Positions 1-6,418 of a stretch of 9,377 nt of DNA are shown one piece after another. The stretch is taken from assembly GCA_025464735.1 (NCBI GenBank), contig JAODMX010000119.1, positions 1 to 9,377 of the forward strand, given 5' to 3'. The position numbers and the translations under genes are program-made. The notes under the pieces were generated by a model. It did no database searches. It had not been told where the DNA came from and worked only from the letters and a program-made list of their open reading frames with translations. Position 1 is the first letter of the stretch. The number at the start of each line of letters is the position of its first letter. This stretch comes from Frondihabitans sp. GTDB taxonomy: Bacteria > Actinomycetota > Actinomycetes > Actinomycetales > Microbacteriaceae.

Positions 1-1
1 C

Positions 2-907
2 TCGACCGCTCCCGAGACGCGCGACGACAAGAAGGTCGTCGTCGAAGCGCGCCCCATCGAGGGCACGGCCCCCCGGCGCCGTCGACGCAAGATCAGGTGG
101 GGGAGCAACACGATCGCCGTCGTGTTCAGCCTCGTTTGGATCTTTCCCGTCTACTGGATGATCAACACGGCGTTCAAGCCGCGCCCCGAGGTGATGACGG
201 CGACGCCGGAATTCCTCCCGGCGCATCCGACGATCAGCAACTTCGTCGTCGCGATCACGCAGTCCGACTTCCTGATCAACCTGCGGAACAGTGTGGTCGT
301 CGTCATCGGAGCAGTGCTCTTCTCCGTGCTTCTCGGCTTCTTCGCCTCGGCGGCTCTCTCGCGATTCCAGTTCGCCGGTCGCCGCACGATCATGGTCTTC
401 ATCCTGGTCGTGCAGATGCTGCCGTCGACCGCGCTGCTCATTCCGCTCTTCCTGATCTTCAACCAGGCCGGCCTCATCGGCACCTACTCGGGGCTCATCC
501 TCGCCTACGTCGGCGCGGTGCTGCCGTTCTCGATCTGGGTGATGCGCGGATTCTTCCTGGCGATCCCGATGGAGATCGAAGAGGCCGCGAAGCTCGACGG
601 CGCGAGCACCTGGCAGATCCTCACCCAGGTGCTCTTCCCCCTGGTGGCGCCGGGCGTCATCGCGACCAGCGTCTTCGCCTTCATCGCGGCCTGGAACGAC
701 TACCTGACGGCCTACGTCTTCATGAAAGACCAGTCGCACTACACGCTGCCGCTCTGGCTGGCCTCGTTCTCCACCCCGACGACAGGCACCGACTTCGGCG
801 GGCAAATGGCGGCCTCGGTGCTGTTCTCGCTCCCGGTCGTCGTGTTCTTCATGATCATCCAACGCAATCTGGTGACCGGCATGTCCGCCGGCGCCGTGAA
901 GGGTTAA
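2..907 (+). CDS. Carbohydrate ABC transporter permease (MalG-type), 5'-partial
   Basis: This is the inner-membrane permease of a binding-protein-dependent sugar importer of the CUT1 type. The reading frame is open from base 2, and no ATG, GTG or TTG occurs in frame before the GTG at 122. Starting at 122 would cut into the first membrane helix, so the true start lies upstream of the window. Visible in order are a basic cytoplasmic stretch (PRRRRRKIR, about 77-103), a first hydrophobic helix running into PVYWMINTAFKP, five more hydrophobic segments, and the EAA loop (EEAAKLDGAS, about 578-607) that docks on the ATPase. The fixed pattern of E-A-A followed by a conserved G is intact. The gene ends 4 nt before the GH20 start, so the two are co-transcribed. 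With a GH20 enzyme and nagB downstream, GlcNAc or chito-oligosaccharide uptake is the likely role, but substrate cannot be read from a permease. The binding protein and first permease should lie upstream. Confidence 0.93.
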   Translation, partial: STAPETRDDKKVVVEARPIEGTAPRRRRRKIRWGSNTIAVVFSLVWIFPVYWMINTAFKPRPEVMTATPEFLPAHPTISNFVVAITQSDFLINLRNSVVVVIGAVLFSVLLGFFASAALSRFQFAGRRTIMVFILVVQMLPSTALLIPLFLIFNQAGLIGTYSGLILAYVGAVLPFSIWVMRGFFLAIPMEIEEAAKLDGASTWQILTQVLFPLVAPGVIATSVFAFIAAWNDYLTAYVFMKDQSHYTLPLWLASFSTPTTGTDFGGQMAASVLFSLPVVVFFMIIQRNLVTGMSAGAVKG

Positions 908-911
908 TCGC

Positions 912-2564
912 ATGACCTCGCTCGTTCCCGCCCCGTCCTCCCTGATCGCCGGATCCGGTGAGTTCGTTCTCGACTCAGCCACCCGCATCGAGGCACCCGA
1001 GTCACTGTCGGGCACCGTCGTCTGGCTGCAGGGGGCGCTGCGTCCCGCAACGGGACTGCCGCTGCGCGAGGCCGCGGGCGCTGTCGCGTCCGCCGGGACC
1101 TCCTCCGACACGAATCGGATCACGCTCGGCCTCGCTCCCGACCTCGGTGCCTCCGAGTACCGACTCGAGAGCGATTCCTCAGGCGTCGTGATCCGCGGCG
1201 GCGACGAGACCGGCGTCTTCTACGGTGCCGAGACCCTGCTCCAACTGCTGCCCGCCGCCGTCTACCGTCGGGCACTCGTGACGGGCGTGCGCTGGGCAGT
1301 GCCCGCCGTGACCGTCGTCGACTCGCCGAAGTTCGGCTGGCGGGGCGCCATGCTCGACGTCGCGCGGCACTTCCTGCCGAAGCACGACGTCCTGCGCTTC
1401 CTCGACCTGATGGCTCTGCACAAACTGAACGTGCTGCACTGGCATCTGACCGAGGATCAGGGCTGGCGGATCGAGATCAAGCGGTACCCGAAACTGACGA
1501 GCGTCGGATCCTGGAGGACCGAATCGCAGGTCGGTGCCGGCGAGGACGCTCCCGGCGACGGCCGCCCGCATGGCGGTTTCTACACGCAGGACGACATCCG
1601 CGAGGTGGTCGCCTACGCCGCAGCGCTCCACATCGAGGTCGTGCCGGAGGTCGACGTTCCCGGGCACTCGCAGGCGGCCATCGCCGCATACCCCTTCCTC
1701 GGCATCGGCGGCGAGTCGACGCAGCTCGAGGTCGGCACCCGCTGGGGCATCATCGACGACGTCCTCGCCATGGAGGAGACGACCGTCGATTTCTACCGCA
1801 ACGTCTTCGACGAGGTCATGGACCTCTTCCCCGGCACCTACATCGGCGTCGGCGGGGACGAGTGCCCGCGTGACCAGTGGCGGGCCGACCCGCGCACGCA
1901 GGAGCTCATGCGGGAGCGGGGCTTCACCGACGAGAGCGAACTGCAGTCCTGGTTCATCCGAAAGCTCGACGATCACATCACCTCCAGGGGCCGGACACTC
2001 TTCGGCTGGGACGAAATTCTCGAGGGGGAGCTTGCGCCCAGCGCGACCGTCGCCTCCTGGCGCGGCATGACCGGAGCCGTCACCGCGGCGCGACGGGGTC
2101 ACGACGTGGTGTCGTGCCCCGACGATCAGGTCTACCTCGACTACCGGCAGAGCGATGACCCCGAGGAGCCGATTCCGGTGGCGATTCCGCTGACCCTCCG
2201 CGACGTCTACGGCTTCGAACCGGTACCCGCCGTGCTGACGCCGACGGAGGCTGCGCACGTGCTCGGCGGCCAGGCGAACATCTGGACCGAACACATGGAC
2301 TCTCCGCGCACGGTCGACTTCCTGGTGTTCCCGCGTCTGTCGGCCGTTGCCGAGGCCCTCTGGACAACCGGTGCTCGCGACTTCGACGAGTTCGGCCCTA
2401 GGCTCGAAGCGCACCTCGCGCGACTCGACGCCGTCGGCGTGGAGTACCACCACGCGGACGGCCCTCTGCCCTGGCAGAAACGACCGGGAATCCCCGGTCG
2501 GCCATCCACGCGGGAGGCGCGCAACGCCTACATCGCCGAACTCGTGGCGAACATATCCGACTGA
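912..2564 (+). CDS. Beta-N-acetylhexosaminidase, glycoside hydrolase family 20
   Basis: This enzyme hydrolyses terminal beta-linked GlcNAc (or GalNAc) from short oligosaccharides by substrate-assisted catalysis. The 550-residue protein has an N-terminal GH20b-like domain (about 1-130) and then a catalytic TIM barrel. Landmarks are RGAMLDVARHF (substrate Arg152), HWHLTEDQGWRIEI, VPEVDVPGHS (His252), the catalytic pair Asp316-Glu317 in VGGDEC, FGWDEI, VYLDY (Tyr408, Asp410) and NIWTEH (Trp458, Glu460). All key active-site positions are present. The N-terminus (MTSLVPAPSSLIAG) is not a signal peptide, so the enzyme should be cytoplasmic and act on imported chitobiose or chito-oligosaccharides rather than on chitin. 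The ATG at 912 follows the permease stop by 4 nt and has a purine-rich GAAGGG about 9 nt upstream. Length is normal for intracellular actinobacterial members. Family assignment is secure; GlcNAc rather than GalNAc preference is inferred from nagB. Confidence 0.95.
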   Translation: MTSLVPAPSSLIAGSGEFVLDSATRIEAPESLSGTVVWLQGALRPATGLPLREAAGAVASAGTSSDTNRITLGLAPDLGASEYRLESDSSGVVIRGGDETGVFYGAETLLQLLPAAVYRRALVTGVRWAVPAVTVVDSPKFGWRGAMLDVARHFLPKHDVLRFLDLMALHKLNVLHWHLTEDQGWRIEIKRYPKLTSVGSWRTESQVGAGEDAPGDGRPHGGFYTQDDIREVVAYAAALHIEVVPEVDVPGHSQAAIAAYPFLGIGGESTQLEVGTRWGIIDDVLAMEETTVDFYRNVFDEVMDLFPGTYIGVGGDECPRDQWRADPRTQELMRERGFTDESELQSWFIRKLDDHITSRGRTLFGWDEILEGELAPSATVASWRGMTGAVTAARRGHDVVSCPDDQVYLDYRQSDDPEEPIPVAIPLTLRDVYGFEPVPAVLTPTEAAHVLGGQANIWTEHMDSPRTVDFLVFPRLSAVAEALWTTGARDFDEFGPRLEAHLARLDAVGVEYHHADGPLPWQKRPGIPGRPSTREARNAYIAELVANISD

Positions 2565-2589
2565 CTCGAAGTAAGGAACATCCCCGCTC

Positions 2590-3375
2590 GTGGAGATCAT
2601 CATCCTGCCCACTCCGACGGAGGTCGGCCGGGTGGCCGCCTCCCTCATCGCCTCGGTGGTCACAGCGAAGCCCGACGCGGTCCTCGGGCTCGCGACAGGG
2701 TCCTCGCCCCTCGACATCTACCACTCGCTCGCCGAGCGGGTCGCATCGGGCGAGCTCGACTTCTCGCACGCCTCGGGCTTCGCCCTCGACGAGTACGTCG
2801 GCATCCCACTGGCGCACCCCGAGTCGTACGCGTCGGTGATCGCGCGCGACGTGACCGGGCCGCTCGGTCTGGATCCTGCGCGTGTCCGCGTGCCCGACGG
2901 GCGCGCTACTGACCTCGAGGCGGCGACAACGGAGTACGACGCTGCCATAGCCGCCGCAGGCGGCGTCGACATCCAGATCCTCGGAATCGGCGCGAACGGA
3001 CACATCGGCTTCAACGAGCCGACCTCGTCGTTCGCCTCGCGCACCCGCATCAAGACGCTGGCACCATCCACCCGCGAGGCCAATGCGCGCTTCTTCGACG
3101 ACCCGGCGGACGTGCCCACGCACTGCCTGACGCAGGGGCTCGGCACGATCCTCGATGCCAAGCGAGTGGTCCTGGTCGCGCAGGGCCGTGGCAAGGCCGA
3201 CGCGGTGTCGGCAATGGTCGAGGGGCCACTCTCGGCCATGTGCCCGGGATCAGCGCTGCAGCTGCACGGGCACGCCACCATCGTCATTGACGAAGAGGCC
3301 GCGTCCAAGCTGACCCTGGCGGAGTACTACAAGTACACCTATGCCAACAAGCCGGAGTGGCAGCGTTTCGAGTGA
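2590..3375 (+). CDS. nagB: Glucosamine-6-phosphate deaminase NagB
   Basis: NagB converts glucosamine-6-phosphate to fructose-6-phosphate and ammonia, the last step of GlcNAc catabolism before glycolysis. The 261-residue protein matches the family length (E. coli about 266). Motifs in order are LGLATGSSP near residues 33-41 (phosphate loop), ALDEYVG with the proton-relay Asp67, GIGANGHIGFNEP with His138 and Glu143, and EGPLSAMCPGSALQLH near the C-terminus. The residue aligned with E. coli Asp141 is Asn136. Bacillus-type NagB proteins also carry Asn there, so this is a subfamily trait and not a defect. The start is GTG at 2590, 25 nt after the GH20 stop; an AAGGA at 2573-2577 is a slightly distant ribosome binding site. 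The next gene begins within a few bases of, or overlapping, the nagB stop, which argues for translational coupling. NagA, the usual partner deacetylase, is absent from the window. Confidence 0.96.
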   Translation: MEIIILPTPTEVGRVAASLIASVVTAKPDAVLGLATGSSPLDIYHSLAERVASGELDFSHASGFALDEYVGIPLAHPESYASVIARDVTGPLGLDPARVRVPDGRATDLEAATTEYDAAIAAAGGVDIQILGIGANGHIGFNEPTSSFASRTRIKTLAPSTREANARFFDDPADVPTHCLTQGLGTILDAKRVVLVAQGRGKADAVSAMVEGPLSAMCPGSALQLHGHATIVIDEEAASKLTLAEYYKYTYANKPEWQRFE

Positions 3376-3379
3376 GCGC

Positions 3380-4954
3380 GTGAGCGCGGTGGCCGTGGGC
3401 CGGGCGTTCGTCGTGCGCGGCGGTGTCGTGTACGACGGTACGGGCGCGGCGGCGCGGCGGGCGGACGTCGTGGTGCGGGACGGCATCGTGACCGGTGTGA
3501 CCCCGCCCGGTGAGCATCAGGATCCTGATCTCCACGTTGTCGACGCATCGGGGCTCGAAATCCTTCCGGGCTTCATCGACGCGCACTCGCACGACGACGC
3601 AGCACTCTTCCGGTCGGGTGGCCTCGACCCCAAGACAGGTCAGGGCGTGACGACGTCCGTGCTCGGCAACTGCGGTCTCGGCGTCGCGCCCTCGCATCCC
3701 GACCTCGAGGCCTCGGCCGCGCCGGTGCTCGGGCCGTTCCCGCAGGGGCGCGCCTGGTCGACGTTCGCCCACTACCTCGTCGACGTCGCTTCGTCCGCCC
3801 GAGACGTGAACACGGCGGCCCTCGTACCGCACGCGCCGTTGCGTGCGGCCGTGCTCGGCTTCGAGCGTCGAGCCGCGACGCCGGCTGAGATCTCGCGCAT
3901 CGCCGCCGCTGCTGGCGACGCACTCGACGCCGGGGCCGCCGGCGTCTCGCTCGGCCTGATGTACTCGCCGGGTGATAGCGCCGAGCGCCCCGAGCTCCTT
4001 GCGCTCGCCCGCGAGACGGCCGCGCGGGGCCGGCCGCTCGTGGCGCACATCCGCAACGAGGCCGACCACCTCCGCGCATCGATCGACGAGCTCGCCGACC
4101 TCGGCCGCACCGCCGGCACCGCGATCCACCTCAGCCATCTCAAGGTCACCGGCCCACGGAACGTCGGCACGATGCCGCAGATCATCGATCACCTCGACGC
4201 GCTTCGCAGCGCCGGGCTTGACGTCACCGCCGACGTCTACCCGTACGACGCCGGCAGCACGACGGTCGTGTCGCTCTTCCCACCCTGGGCGCAATCGCAC
4301 GGGACGGCGGGGCTCATCCAACGCCTTCGCGACGCCGACTCCCGGCGGGAGGTGCTGGCGAGTCTCGCTGCGCCGTGGGAAGGCAGCGCTCTCGAGAACC
4401 AGTGGGCCGCGATCGGGCCGTCGCGGATTCTGTTGGCCGGGTTTCAGGATCCTGAGCTCTCGACCTTCGAAGGGTGCTCGGTCGCCGACATCGCCGCCGC
4501 CCTCGGCCAGGAGCCGCTCGAGGCGCTCGCCGACCTCGTCGTGGCGACCGCGGGGCAGCTCACCGTGATCGTCTTCCACACCGACTTCGAGGGCATGAAG
4601 ACCGCGCTTGCGTGGCCGCACACGCTGGTCGGCAGCGATGGGCTGCCGCGCGAGAGCGGCTCAGTGCACCCGCGGCTGTACGGGACCTTTCCCCGCGCGC
4701 TGACGCTGGGCGTCCTGCCGCGAGCTGAGATGATCACGCGGATGACACAGGATCCCGCTCGTCGATTCGGTCTCGCCGGTCGCGGAACAATCGCCCCGGG
4801 TTTCGCCGCCGACCTGCAGATCCTCGATTCTGCGATGTATGTCGATCGCGCCATATACTCGTCGCCACGTCTGTCGCCGGTCGGCGTGCGAGCGGTCTTC
4901 GTCAACGGCGTGGCCGTCGGCCGGCCCGCGGGCGTCTTCCTGCCAGTCTCGTAG
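3380..4954 (+). CDS. N-acyl-D-amino-acid deacylase (D-aminoacylase family amidohydrolase)
   Basis: This zinc amidohydrolase should remove the acyl group from N-acyl-D-amino acids. The metal and catalytic set of the characterised Alcaligenes D-aminoacylases is present. Using the 3380 start, they are His69 and His71 in DAHSHDD, the bridging Cys98 in LGNCGLG (the family hallmark), His223 in VAHIRNE, His253 in HLSHLK, and the catalytic Asp in VGSDGLPRE near residue 420. Further family signatures are VYPYDAGST, HPRLYGTFPRAL and the C-terminal APGFAADLQILD that closes the beta-sandwich. At 524 residues it is about 40 longer than the Alcaligenes enzyme, the extra length lying between His253 and the catalytic Asp. 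I chose GTG 3380, 4 nt after the nagB stop, because the family starts close to the FVVRGGVVYDG strand. ATG 3341 (537 aa, overlapping nagB by 35 nt) is the alternative and lacks a well-spaced ribosome site. The position next to nagB is where nagA would be expected. Possible substrates include N-acetyl-D-glucosaminate and N-acetylated D-amino acids from peptidoglycan. Confidence 0.9.
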   Translation: MSAVAVGRAFVVRGGVVYDGTGAAARRADVVVRDGIVTGVTPPGEHQDPDLHVVDASGLEILPGFIDAHSHDDAALFRSGGLDPKTGQGVTTSVLGNCGLGVAPSHPDLEASAAPVLGPFPQGRAWSTFAHYLVDVASSARDVNTAALVPHAPLRAAVLGFERRAATPAEISRIAAAAGDALDAGAAGVSLGLMYSPGDSAERPELLALARETAARGRPLVAHIRNEADHLRASIDELADLGRTAGTAIHLSHLKVTGPRNVGTMPQIIDHLDALRSAGLDVTADVYPYDAGSTTVVSLFPPWAQSHGTAGLIQRLRDADSRREVLASLAAPWEGSALENQWAAIGPSRILLAGFQDPELSTFEGCSVADIAAALGQEPLEALADLVVATAGQLTVIVFHTDFEGMKTALAWPHTLVGSDGLPRESGSVHPRLYGTFPRALTLGVLPRAEMITRMTQDPARRFGLAGRGTIAPGFAADLQILDSAMYVDRAIYSSPRLSPVGVRAVFVNGVAVGRPAGVFLPVS

Positions 4955-5002
4955 TGGACGGACGCGTCTCGCCAGCTTCGCGAGTGTGGGCAAACGGCGC
5001 GG

Positions 5003-5014
5003 CAGACTAGGGGC
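5003..5014 (+). promoter_or_regulatory. Candidate -10 element for a leaderless HAD transcript
   Basis: The hexamer CAGACT at 5003-5008 sits exactly 12 to 7 bases before the GTG at 5015, the spacing expected if transcription starts on the first base of the start codon. It fits the actinobacterial -10 pattern at the two most conserved positions (A2 and T6). No ribosome binding site at useful spacing precedes the GTG: AGGGG lies only 1 nt away. No convincing -35 element was found. The 60-nt gap from the previous stop otherwise holds only a weak 5-bp stem (4968-4972 with 4980-4984). Confidence 0.4.
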
Positions 5015-5848
5015 GTGACCGGCACTCTGTACCTCTGCGACCTCGACGGAACGCTGCTCGGGGGCGACGGACGACTCAGCGACTACGCCCGCGAGACGGT
5101 CAACGGACTGATCGCCTCCGGGGTGCGGATCTCGATCGCCACCGCCCGATCGCTCATCTCGCTGCGCCGCGTGGCCGGTGAACTTCACCTGGCCGAACCG
5201 GTGGTCGTCTACGGCGGCGCGTTCGTCGTCGATCCGATGACGGGCGAGCACCTCGTCGAGAATGTCATCGCGCCCTCTTTGGTGCGAAGGATCCTGGACG
5301 TCTGTGACCGACTCCGGATCCAGCCGCTCGTCTACTCACTCTCGGGCGACAGTGACACCGTCGCGTGGCGGAGCGGCGACGAGAGTGCGGGCATCCGCTG
5401 GTACATCGACGACCGCGCTGGCGATCCACGTTTTCGTCCCGTGCCCGCTGACGATGCCCTCCCGCGGGCGGGTGTGTTCTCGTTGTCCGTGATCGGCGGG
5501 GAGGCGGAGCTGGCCGCGGCAGCCAGGATCCTTCTCGCGGAGCTCGCCGGCGAGATCGCCGTCACGCTCCAGGAGGAGACCTACGAGGCCGGTTTGTTCT
5601 GGCTCGAGATCGGCGCGCCCGCGTCGACCAAGGGACACGGCGTCGAGGTGCTCCGGTCGCTGACGGGAGTCGAGCGGGTGGTGTGCTTCGGCGACAACCG
5701 CAACGATCTGGCGATGTTCGCGGCGTCCGACGAGTCGTATGCCGTCGCGAATGCCCTGCCCGAGGTGCGGGCGGCCGCGACCGCCGTCATCGCGTCGAAC
5801 CTCGACGACGGTGTGGCCCGGTGGCTCGCCGCGGCCGACGCTCGCTAA
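5015..5848 (+). CDS. Cof-type HAD-superfamily phosphatase
   Basis: This is a haloacid dehalogenase-superfamily hydrolase of the Cof / C2-cap class, which dephosphorylates sugar phosphates and related metabolites in the cytoplasm. The 277-residue protein has all four HAD motifs: the nucleophile and acid-base pair Asp9 and Asp11 in CDLDGTLL, Thr43 in ATARS, Lys206 in STKGHGVEVL, and Asp227 and Asp231 in FGDNRND. A cap domain lies between about residues 85 and 195, where Cof proteins carry their substrate-specificity region. GTG 5015 is nearly forced, because motif I begins at residue 9 and no nearer start exists. The gene runs in the same direction as the amino-sugar operon, 60 nt behind it, and may be read through or driven by its own leaderless promoter. 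Its TAA stop lies inside the shared terminator palindrome. The substrate cannot be told from sequence; a hexose or amino-sugar phosphate is plausible from context only. Confidence 0.92.
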   Translation: MTGTLYLCDLDGTLLGGDGRLSDYARETVNGLIASGVRISIATARSLISLRRVAGELHLAEPVVVYGGAFVVDPMTGEHLVENVIAPSLVRRILDVCDRLRIQPLVYSLSGDSDTVAWRSGDESAGIRWYIDDRAGDPRFRPVPADDALPRAGVFSLSVIGGEAELAAAARILLAELAGEIAVTLQEETYEAGLFWLEIGAPASTKGHGVEVLRSLTGVERVVCFGDNRNDLAMFAASDESYAVANALPEVRAAATAVIASNLDDGVARWLAAADAR

Positions 5849-5914
5849 ACCCTCGAAGCCGGCCGCCGCGGTGGTCCTAGGACCACCGCGACAGCCGACG
5901 GCGAGGGTTTAGCG
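5843..5914. terminator. Bidirectional terminator palindrome holding both stop codons
   Basis: A 72-nt inverted repeat is centred between bases 5878 and 5879. The outer arms at 5843-5855 and 5902-5914 are perfect 13-mers (5' arm CGCTAAACCCTCG). The inner 24 nt at 5867-5890 are a perfect palindrome with 12-nt arms (CGCGGTGGTCCT). By eye, only 5 of 36 pairs fail, all between the two perfect blocks. AAA and TTT in the outer stem give a short A/T tract in either reading direction, as in bidirectional terminators. The TAA of the HAD gene (5846-5848) and the TAA of the minus-strand RidA gene (5909-5911) occupy exactly symmetric positions, so both coding sequences end inside the structure. Confidence 0.82.
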
Positions 5915-6325
5915 GGAGGCTCCGAGCACCGCCAACCCGTCGATCTCGACGAGCATCGCCTCGTTCGGAAGCCCGACGAACACGGTCGTGCGTGTGGGGA
6001 ACGTGCCAGAGGGCACGTGCTCGGTGAGGTAGGCGGCGTAGGCCGTGTTCATCGTGGCGAAGTCGCTGCGCTGCGTCAGGAACACCCGGAGAGACAGCAC
6101 GTCTTCGAAGGTGCCGCCGGCCGACTCGACGATCGCCCGGACGTTGTCGAGGGTGCGAACGGTCTGGGCGGCCACGTCACCGGGGAAGAGATACGCGCCT
6201 GTCGCTGGATCCTGCGGGCCCTGCCCGGAGACGGACAGGAAACCACCCTTCGCCACCCCCTGCGAGAATGTCGTCATGGGTGTCGGGGCTCCGTCGGTGA
6301 CGAAGGAGGTTTTGCTGTCGCTCAT
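5909..6325 (-). CDS. RidA-family (YjgF/YER057c/UK114) enamine/imine deaminase
   Basis: RidA proteins are small trimeric enzymes that hydrolyse reactive enamine/imine intermediates, such as 2-aminoacrylate released by PLP-dependent dehydratases, to 2-keto acids and ammonia. The 138-residue product has the family length. It shows the N-terminal APTPMTTFSQGV strand, SVSGQGPQDPATG, the central VAAQTVRTLDNVRAIVESAGG helix region, and the end block FPTRTTVFVGLP then LVEIDGLA. Arg112 and Glu127 match the substrate-binding Arg and the conserved Glu of E. coli RidA (Arg105 and Glu120), so it should be catalytically competent. ATG 6325 gives the typical N-terminus MSDSKTS; ATG 6337 (142 aa, MDFC added) is an alternative with a purine-rich GAGAAAGA just upstream. 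It is divergent from the fold-III PLP enzyme at 6419, with 93 nt between the starts. That enzyme class produces the enamines RidA removes, so the pair is functionally sensible. The gene converges on the HAD gene. Confidence 0.92.
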   Translation of the reverse strand: MSDSKTSFVTDGAPTPMTTFSQGVAKGGFLSVSGQGPQDPATGAYLFPGDVAAQTVRTLDNVRAIVESAGGTFEDVLSLRVFLTQRSDFATMNTAYAAYLTEHVPSGTFPTRTTVFVGLPNEAMLVEIDGLAVLGASR

Positions 6326-6373
6326 GCAGAAGTCCATTCTTTCTCTGGTCGCGCCGGTGGGTCGTCGGCGTTC

Positions 6374-6386
6374 TACCGAGACGGTA
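6374..6386. promoter_or_regulatory. Short dyad in the divergent RidA / PLP-enzyme promoter region
   Basis: The 93-nt gap between the two divergent starts contains TACCG-AGA-CGGTA, a perfect 5-bp inverted repeat with a 3-nt centre. It lies 52 nt from the RidA start and 33 nt from the PLP-enzyme start, where a shared operator could control both. I found no second copy near the other promoters of the window, and no clear -10/-35 pair in either direction, so this is a candidate only. Confidence 0.3.
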
Positions 6387-6404
6387 CTGCAACCCCGATG
6401 AGGC

Positions 6405-6410
6405 AGGAGA
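6405..6410 (+). promoter_or_regulatory. Ribosome binding site fixing the start of the PLP enzyme
   Basis: AGGAGA ends 8 nt before ATG 6419. This is the strongest Shine-Dalgarno match in the window. It decides the start at 6419 over the in-frame ATG at 6398 and over the frame extending back to 6017, which would overlap the RidA gene antisense. Confidence 0.75.
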
Positions 6411-6418
6411 CGCTGGCC

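Noticed and set aside
1179..2717. A 512-codon open frame on the minus strand across the GH20 gene
   Set aside because: It is antisense to a gene with every GH20 active-site motif. Its translation is Arg/Gly/Val/Asp-rich with no recognisable domain, typical of the mirror frame in GC-rich DNA.
2995..2997. Asn136 in NagB at the place of E. coli Asp141, as a possible inactivating change
   Set aside because: Bacillus-type NagB proteins carry Asn there; the other catalytic residues are intact.
3516..3529. Perfect 14-bp palindrome, and a 12-bp one at 4444-4455, as possible operators
   Set aside because: Both lie deep inside the deacylase coding sequence and are centred on GGATCC, which is common in this window; no promoter features nearby.
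3284..4621. A 445-codon minus-strand open frame across the deacylase gene
   Set aside because: It is a shadow of a well-supported amidohydrolase; composition is biased and no motif is seen.
4968..4984. CTCGC/GCGAG stem after the deacylase gene as a terminator
   Set aside because: Only 5 bp with a 7-nt loop and no T-run; too weak to call in GC-rich sequence.
6017..6418. N-terminal extension of the PLP enzyme by 134 codons
   Set aside because: It would overlap RidA antisense, and the strong AGGAGA site fixes the start at 6419.
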